A stretch of DNA of 64,000 bases from Desmodesmus armatus (lineage: Eukaryota > Chlorophyta > Chlorophyceae > Sphaeropleales > Scenedesmaceae). Shown piece after piece: positions 58,034-64,000 of this stretch. The notes beneath the pieces were generated by a model. The model saw only the letters and a list, made by a program, of their open reading frames with translations. It was not told the origin of the DNA and did not search any database. The stretch is taken from NCBI GenBank assembly GCA_007449985.2, contig VIIQ02000246.1:1-64000 (forward strand), given 5' to 3'. Both the position numbers and the translations under genes were made by a program. The first letter of the stretch is position 1; each line of letters opens with the position of its first letter.

Positions 58034-58308
58034 TGTAACGTGGCGTGGCCAAAAGGTCTCCGGATGCCCGTCACGCGGCTCCACGTGACAATTCTCCCCC
58101 ACCTAATCAAAGGCTGCCCTCAGCCTTTTTCGGGCGAAGAACTTGCACCACCCATACCCACAGCCCGAGATCGAAGCCCACCCAGGATTCGAACCCGGCT
58201 CACAGGAACTACAGCGGGGGGCCCAAGCCCGCTAAACCAAGTCCGCTACCAACTGTAACGTGGCGTGGCCAAAAGGTCTCCGGATGCCCGTCACGCGGCT
58301 CCACGTGA
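58034..58308 (-). mobile_element. tRNA-derived SINE-like repeat with duplicated 55-bp segment
   Basis: On the minus strand, A-box-like TAGCGGACTTGG (58248-58237) and B box GGTTCGAATCC (58195-58185) are spaced as in a tRNA. The T-arm CCGGG-TTCGAAT-CCTGG folds, but the acceptor and anticodon arms do not pair properly, so it is not a functional tRNA. The same 55 bp (TGTAACGTGGCGTGGCCAAA onward) occurs at 58034-58088 and 58254-58308. A tandem or dimeric SINE with a 220-bp period is the simplest reading. Confidence 0.6.
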
Positions 58309-59513
58309 GAGGTGTGGTACCCCTGCTGTGATGTTGTCTGTTGATATGCTGCAGCCAATTGTGGGCCAATTTTGCTTTTGATGGTGGGGTTTGTCCGAAC
58401 GGCCCCCTTCCGTGCTGGTTGTGTCCATCCGTGGCTGGGTTCTCTCCTTTCCGTGCTGTCTGTTCCCGTCCTTGTAGGTCCTGCAAAGGACTTTGGTTCC
58501 CTTCCGATGCTGGGTGTCGTTGCAGCGTAGCTGCGTGTGTCGCCCTGTAACCCCTTCTTCTTCTTCTATGCGCCAGGGGCTGTCCCAGCCCAGCCTCGCT
58601 GGTGTGTTTCGCCCCTATTATAGTCAGTAGTTAATTCCTCTTGTGTCTGTGCCGCGGATCAGGAGGCAGCCTGTGCAGCACGGGCTGAGCTCAGCCATCG
58701 CGAGGTGCTGACGTGGGCCTTTCACGTTGGCCTCTCGCTGGGGTTGTTGTGTGGTCCCTTGTTTTTGTTGGTTTCTGTGTTTGTGTTGTGGCTGTTTCGG
58801 ACCGGCGTTTGGCCAGCACAGTGGGCTGTCGGCACGGTGGGGCAGTAGCAGTTGACAGCAGTAGCTGGAGAGCTGGAGCTGGAGCAGCAGCTGGCGTGCA
58901 GCATCACGTACAGTGTTGGTTATCTTCACTGTGCCGTGGTTTGGTCGCGTTTACAGCAGCAGCAGCAGCTTTGGCTGGATCAGCAGCAGTCCGCTGAGTC
59001 AGCAGGCAGGTGCTGGTGTGCAGCAGCAGTGGCAGCAGAACGCAGGCAAGGGCCGTGCAGTGGCCTTGGGCCTGGTTGTAGGGGGCAGTGTTGCTGGCCT
59101 GTGAACGGTGCAGGTGCTTGGGCGCGCTGACTTGGGGCAGCCCGGTATACAAAGGTGTCGCTCTGACACCCCGGGCACCTGTCTTGGGGGTGTGTATCGC
59201 AGCACAGCTGGAGCCTTTCTTCCACATTGTGTTCGAAGTGGTCGCCCCGGGGGCATGGGGGTGTGTGTTCGGCTTGGTACTGGTGGAAGCCCTCTTGTCT
59301 GTGTGGCTGGCTTTGTGGGGTTGAAGCCTTGCCTGTGGTCCCCTCCTTTCAGACAGTCTCCTCTGCAGACATCTATGGTGGCGGGTTCTCTCCTTTCCGT
59401 GCTGTCTGTTCCCGTCATTGTGGGTCCTGCAAAGGACTTTGGTTCCCTTCCGATGCTGGGTGTCGTTGCAGCGTAGCTGCGTGTGTCGCCCTGTAACCCC
59501 TTCTTCTTCTTCG
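58309..59513 (+). mobile_element. LINE 3'-end fragments with (TTC)n tails, rearranged
   Basis: 58446-58567 and 59387-59513 share about 120 bp (TCTCCTTTCCGTGCTGTCTG to CGCCCTGTAACCCC) and both end in TTCTTCTTC, a LINE-type simple tail. The 58380-58440 part instead matches the (CATT)n family (GATGGTGGGGTTTGTCCGAA), so the first copy is chimeric. Between them, 58620-59380 is probably more of the same element; no domain was recognised. Confidence 0.6.
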
Positions 59514-61113
59514 TGGCTGGGTTCAGTTGCAACGTAGTTGCTTGAGAAACCCGTGTAACACCTTCATTTTCAATTTTGTGGGCCAATTGTGGTGCCTGAC
59601 TTGTTGGGCCTCACCCAGCTGCAATGTGCAGGGCAGGCGCTGCATTGGTTGCAGCTGGTTGAGGCTATCTGTTCCATTCCTGACCTGGGGGCAAGGGAGG
59701 AGGCATACAGGATGCATGTGTGGGACCCTGTGTTGCAGCATCGCCCTAGGTATGCTAACATGGTGGTGGCTAGGGAGGAGTTGGCTGTGTTGGTCGCGGC
59801 CATCCCTAGTGCGTGGCAGGATGCAGCACGTGCAGTGCTGCGGGGTAGGCCATCCGGGCGGCTGCCGGCCGTTTCGGAGGCTCAGCTTACCGCAGCTAGG
59901 GACAGGGTGTGTGCTGATCTGGGCTGGCATACTCGCAATGGGGATGTGGTGAAGCTTGAGGCCCTCACTGTGTCGCTAGCTACCCAGTGTCAATCCTTGG
60001 ATGCGCTGTCAGCCATTGCTGACAGGCATGCTGCCTTCCGTCAGAGGGTGTTGTCTGTTGATATGCTGCAGCCAATTGTGGGCCAATTGCCCGAGGTCAC
60101 TCGGGTGCTTCGGCGGTGGTGGAAGCTGCGTGTGCCTAATGAGCACAAGGAGGCTGCATGGCGGCTCACCCTCGACGCGTTCCCTACGGCCCAGCGCATG
60201 CACACAGGCACCTCTTGTGTAGCATGTGGGGCTGCTGAGCCCGGTGTACAGCACCATTGTTGGGAGTGTCCTGTTGCAGGGGCGGTGCGGGCGGAGATTG
60301 AGGGGCAGTTGCGAGCTCACCGGGTGGGCGACGCCCCCCCTTGGTTGGCTGCTGACCGCGGCCTGCAGTGTGCAGCTTTGTGGATGGGGGTGAAACCTCA
60401 TCCCCGGTTGCATCATATTGTGTGGGACATGGTGTGTCTGGCTGGCATCGGTGCTGTTGACTTCGGCCGCAGAGTGGCGTGGGCTGTGGCAGCAGAAGGT
60501 CCTGCGTTGCCTCTGCTGACGGTAGAGCGCATTGCAGGGCGTGCTGCTGTTGGGGAGTTTTGGCGCGTCTTGGCTGACTTTGCGGTTTCTGCAATCATCC
60601 CTAAGCGGGCGCAGGGGCTTGCGCTCACACAGCAGCCTTTCATTGCATGGCATGTGGTGCTGTCAGGAGGCAACGGTTTGCGGGTAGTTAGGCATTGAGC
60701 TTCTGCATGTGGTGACATGTGAGTTGCTGGCTGCTGTGTGACTTCTATCCTGCTGGCTTGTGAACAGTGCAGCGACTGGTGGTGTCGGTGAAGTTGCCCC
60801 CACGTGCGCCCACTGCAACATGTGGGAGTGTTTTGTGGCTCGCAGCTGTGTGTTCGCTGTTTTCTGTTCCGTCCGCCCTTTCTTGTCGCAACCCTGCAGG
60901 TGCGAGAAGCAGTGCCGTTGGCGCCATTCAGTCCTTCCAGTGTATTATATCTCTGTGTTCGCAATCTGGAAGCACACTGAGTGTGCGTGACAAGCTTTTG
61001 ATGGTGGGGTTTGTCCAAACGGCCCCCTTCCGTGCTGGTTGTGTCCATCCGTGGCTGGGTTCAGTTGCAACGTAGTTGCTTGAGAAACCCGTGTAACACC
61101 TTCATTCAAAAAA
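59514..61113 (+). mobile_element. 5'-truncated LINE, longest copy, (CATT)n-tailed family
   Basis: A solo fragment of the 3' tail (GTTGCAACGTAGTTGCTTGAG to CACCTTCATT) at about 59526-59573 is followed by the longest coding stretch of the family (59589-60698), then about 400 bp of 3' UTR ending GTGTAACACCTTCATTC at 61107. Two shorter copies follow directly. Confidence 0.75.
59589..60698 (+). CDS. LINE ORF2 C-terminal fragment with zinc-binding (zf-RVT-like) region
   Basis: Open frame of 369 codons, stop TGA at 60696-60698. It encodes the region downstream of a reverse transcriptase: WWKLRVPNEHKEAAWRLTLD, then a Cys/His cluster CVACGAAEPGVQHHCWECP, as at the C-terminus of many plant and algal LINE ORF2 proteins. 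The endonuclease and RT domains are absent, so it is a 5'-truncated, non-functional copy. The first ATG is not a natural start. Confidence 0.7.
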   Translation: MVPDLLGLTQLQCAGQALHWLQLVEAICSIPDLGAREEAYRMHVWDPVLQHRPRYANMVVAREELAVLVAAIPSAWQDAARAVLRGRPSGRLPAVSEAQLTAARDRVCADLGWHTRNGDVVKLEALTVSLATQCQSLDALSAIADRHAAFRQRVLSVDMLQPIVGQLPEVTRVLRRWWKLRVPNEHKEAAWRLTLDAFPTAQRMHTGTSCVACGAAEPGVQHHCWECPVAGAVRAEIEGQLRAHRVGDAPPWLAADRGLQCAALWMGVKPHPRLHHIVWDMVCLAGIGAVDFGRRVAWAVAAEGPALPLLTVERIAGRAAVGEFWRVLADFAVSAIIPKRAQGLALTQQPFIAWHVVLSGGNGLRVVRH

Positions 61114-62151
61114 ATGTGGGCCAATTGCCCGAGGTCACTCGGGTGCTTCGGCGGTGGTGGAAGCTGCGTGTGCCTAATGAGCACAAGGAGGCTGCATGGC
61201 GGCTCACCCTCGACGCGTTCCCTACGGCCCAGCGCATGCACACAGGCACCTCTTGTGTAGCATGTGGGGCTGCTGAGCCCGGTGTACAGCACCATTGTTG
61301 GGAGTGTCCTGTTGCAGGGGCGGTGCGGGCGGAGATTGAGGGGCAGTTGCGAGCTCACCGGGTGGGCGACGCCCCCCCTTGGTTGGCTGCTGACCGCGGC
61401 CTGCAGTGTGCAGCTTTGTGGATGGGGGTGAAACCTCATCCCCGGTTGCATCATATTGTGTGGGACATGGTGTGTCTGGCTGGCATCGGTGCTGTTGACT
61501 TCGGCCGCAGAGTGGCGTGGGCTGTGGCAGCAGAAGGTCCTGCGTTGCCTCTGCTGACGGTAGAGCGCATTGCAGGGCGTGCTGCTGTTGGGGAGTTTTG
61601 GCGCGTCTTGGCTGACTTTGCGGTTTCTGCAATCATCCCTAAGCGGGCGCAGGGGCTTGCGCTCACACAGCAGCCTTTCATTGCATGGCATGTGGTGCTG
61701 TCAGGAGGCAACGGTTTGCGGGTAGTTAGGCATTGAGCTTCTGCATGTGGTGACATGTGAGTTGCTGGCTGCTGTGTGACTTCTATCCTGCTGGCTTGTG
61801 AACAGTGCAGCGACTGGTGGTGTCGGTGAAGTTGCCCCCACGTGCGCCCACTGCAACATGTGGGAGTGTTTTGTGGCTCGCAGCTGTGTGTTCGCTGTTT
61901 TCTGTTCCGTCCGCCCTTTCTTGTCGCAACCCTGCAGGTGCGAGAAGCAGTGCCGTTGGCGCCATTCAGTCCTTCCAGTGTATTATATCTCTGTGTTCGC
62001 AATCTGGAAGCACACTGAGTGTGCGTGACAAGCTTTTGATGGTGGGGTTTGTCCAAACGGCCCCCTTCCGTGCTGGTTGTGTCCATCCGTGGCTGGGTTC
62101 AGTTGCAACGTAGTTGCTTGAGAAACCCGTGTAACACCTTCATTCAAAAAA
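61114..62151 (+). mobile_element. LINE 3' copy 2 of the 1038-bp tandem unit
   Basis: Begins TGTGGGCCAATTGCCCGAGG right after a (CATT)-A6 junction. It carries the ORF2 tail to TGA at 61736 and the 3' UTR. It is near-identical to 60076-61113 and to copy 3. Confidence 0.9.
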
Positions 62152-63183
62152 ATGTGGGCCAATTGCCCGAGGTCACTCGGGTGCTTCGGCGGTGGTGGAA
62201 GCTGCGTGTGCCTAATGAGCACAAGGAGGCTGCATGGCGGCTCACCCTCGACGCGTTCCCTACGGCCCAGCGCATGCACACAGGCACCTCTTGTGTAGCA
62301 TGTGGGGCTGCTGAGCCCGGTGTACAGCACCATTGTTGGGAGTGTCCTGTTGCAGGGGCGGTGCGGGCGGAGATTGAGGGGCAGTTGCGAGCTCACCGGG
62401 TGGGCGACGCCCCCCCTTGGTTGGCTGCTGACCGCGGCCTGCAGTGTGCAGCTTTGTGGATGGGGGTGAAACCTCATCCCCGGTTGCATCATATTGTGTG
62501 GGACATGGTGTGTCTGGCTGGCATCGGTGCTGTTGACTTCGGCCGCAGAGTGGCGTGGGCTGTGGCAGCAGAAGGTCCTGCGTTGCCTCTGCTGACGGTA
62601 GAGCGCATTGCAGGGCGTGCTGCTGTTGGGGAGTTTTGGCGCGTCTTGGCTGACTTTGCGGTTTCTGCAATCATCCCTAAGCGGGCGCAGGGGCTTGCGC
62701 TCACACAGCAGCCTTTCATTGCATGGCATGTGGTGCTGTCAGGAGGCAACGGTTTGCGGGTAGTTAGGCATTGAGCTTCTGCATGTGGTGACATGTGAGT
62801 TGCTGGCTGCTGTGTGACTTCTATCCTGCTGGCTTGTGAACAGTGCAGCGACTGGTGGTGTCGGTGAAGTTGCCCCCACGTGCGCCCACTGCAACATGTG
62901 GGAGTGTTTTGTGGCTCGCAGCTGTGTGTTCGCTGTTTTCTGTTCCGTCCGCCCTTTCTTGTCGCAACCCTGCAGGTGCGAGAAGCAGTGCCGTTGGCGC
63001 CATTCAGTCCTTCCAGTGTATTATATCTCTGTGTTCGCAATCTGGAAGCACACTGAGTGTGCGTGACAAGCTTTTGATGGTGGGGTTTGTCCAAACGGCC
63101 CCCTTCCGTGCTGGTTGTGTCCATCCGTGGCTGGGTTCAGTTGCAACGTAGTTGCTTGAGAAACCCGTGTAACACCTTCATTC
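62152..63183 (+). mobile_element. LINE 3' copy 3 of the 1038-bp tandem unit
   Basis: Same 5' breakpoint and junction as copy 2. ORF tail stop at 62774. It ends in CATTCATTCAT and then unique sequence. Confidence 0.9.
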
Positions 63184-63234
63184 ATTCATGCTGTGATGTA
63201 GACACACTGCCATTGGTGTCCTGCAGCCACGCCC

Positions 63235-63550
63235 CACGTGCGCCCACTGCAACATGTGGGAGTGTTTTGTGGCTCGCAGCTGTGTGTTCGCTGTTTTCTG
63301 TTCCGTCCGCCCTTTCTTGTCGCAACCCTGCAGGTGCGAGAAGCAGTGCCGTTGGCGCCATTCAGTCCTTCCAGTGTATTATATCTCTGTGTTCGCAATC
63401 TGGAAGCACACTGAGTGTGCGTGACAAGCTTTTGATGGTGGGGTTTGTCCGAACGGCCCCCTTCCGTGCTGGTTGTGTCCATCCGTGGCTGGGTTCAGTT
63501 GCAACGTAGTTGCTTGAGAAACCCGTGTAACACCTTCATTCATTCATTCA
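63235..63550 (+). mobile_element. Shorter LINE 3' copy (3' UTR only)
   Basis: Starts within the 3' UTR (CACGTGCGCCCACTGCAACA), ends in four CATT units. Confidence 0.9.
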
Positions 63551-63562
63551 TGCAGCCACGCC

Positions 63563-63677
63563 GGTGGGGTTTGTCCGAACGGCCCCCTTCCGTGCTGGTT
63601 GTGTCCATCCGTGGCTGGGTTCAGTTGCAACGTAGTTGCTTGAGAAACCCGTGTAACACCTTCATTCATTCATTCAA
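63563..63677 (+). mobile_element. Shorter LINE 3' copy
   Basis: Starts GGTGGGGTTTGTCCGAACGG, preceded by GCAGCCACGCC, and ends in (CATT)n followed by six or seven A. Confidence 0.9.
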
Positions 63678-63681
63678 AAAA

Positions 63682-63724
63682 ACGTAGTTGCTTGAGAAAC
63701 CCGTGTAACACCTTCATTCATTCA
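63682..63724 (+). mobile_element. Minimal LINE 3' copy (~40 bp)
   Basis: ACGTAGTTGCTTGAGAAACC to (CATT)n: only the last about 40 bp of the family. Confidence 0.85.
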
Positions 63725-63825
63725 GCCACGCCGGTTCAACCAAGCACGTACATGTATCATCTGTCGTCAATGTGCTTCTTTGGTGGTGTTTTGTATGCGA
63801 TTGATCCTGCGATGACAGCTGCTAC

Positions 63826-63977
63826 ATCTGGAAGCACACTGAGTGTGCGTGACAAGCTTTTGATGGTGGGGTTTGTCCGAACGGCCCCCTTCCGTGCTGG
63901 TTGTGTCCATCCGTGGCTGGGTTCAGTTGCAACGTAGTTGCTTGAGAAACCCGTGTAACACCTTCATTCATTCATTG
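63826..63977 (+). mobile_element. Shorter LINE 3' copy at right edge
   Basis: Starts TCTGGAAGCACACTGAGTGT, ends in CATTCATTCATT, followed by unique sequence. Confidence 0.9.
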
Positions 63978-64000
63978 CTACAGCTGTACTGGTGTTAGCT

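Noticed and set aside
58034..58308. 55-bp target-site duplication around the SINE
   Set aside because: Too long for LINE-mediated insertion; a tandem SINE unit explains it better.
60413..63124. Repeated 211- and 248-residue minus-strand ORFs
   Set aside because: They are antisense to the LINE ORF2 tail and 3' UTR and are identical only because the 1038-bp unit is repeated.

Overview
The window looks like nuclear DNA of a green alga of the Chlamydomonadales (volvocine/Chlamydomonas-like) type. The evidence is intron-dense genes with GT/AG junctions of the form AG|GTGNG and CTGCAG|, TGTAA-type polyadenylation motifs, Ala/Gln/Ser-rich low-complexity coding tracts and abundant transposon debris. 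The host is inferred; no rRNA or organelle marker is present.

Layout. 1-2.1 kb: C-terminal exons of a SIRT4-type sirtuin (+). 3.0-12.5 kb: two convergent F-box-like/leucine-rich-repeat paralogues, LRR-1 (+, 3034-7640) and LRR-2 (-, 9058-12483). 13.1-39.2 kb: one very large dynamin-superfamily GTPase gene (+), assembled here as 14 exons with consistent phases. Its introns hold tandem repeats, two transposon-like insertions, a 3.8-kb satellite and a tRNA-Phe gene. 41.8-45.5 kb: complete mitochondrial ADP/ATP carrier (-, 7 exons, 314 aa). 47.5-50.1 kb: complete decapping activator DCP1 (-, 7 exons, 382 aa), head-to-head with a small unrecognised gene (+, 50.4-52.1 kb). 53.6-55.2 kb: a third LRR gene with a coiled-coil tail (-). 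56.1-57.8 kb: secreted Gly/Asn- and Ala-rich protein (-, 359 aa). 58.0-64.0 kb: tRNA-derived SINE-like repeat and a nest of 5'-truncated LINE 3' ends, including a 1038-bp unit present three times in tandem.

The genes do not form a pathway. They cover mitochondrial nucleotide exchange, mRNA decapping, membrane remodelling, an LRR family with a shared C-terminal signature and an extracellular protein.

The main unusual observations are these. (1) Nearly every exon of the dynamin gene, and exons of the sirtuin and LRR-2, has a decayed partial copy in the adjacent intron, often with its splice site ('exon echoes'). (2) A 1187-bp element with ~30-bp terminal inverted repeats and TA flanks sits in an LRR-1 coding exon; its terminal repeat supplies a splice donor, so it can be removed as an in-frame phase-0 intron that LRR-2 lacks (introner-like). 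(3) G-tracts follow splice donors and C-tracts precede acceptors, and the G-tract follows gene orientation. (4) Truncated LINE copies appear inserted one into the tail of another. (5) Three single-base losses next to homopolymers, in otherwise well-preserved exons, suggest assembly indels rather than pseudogenes.
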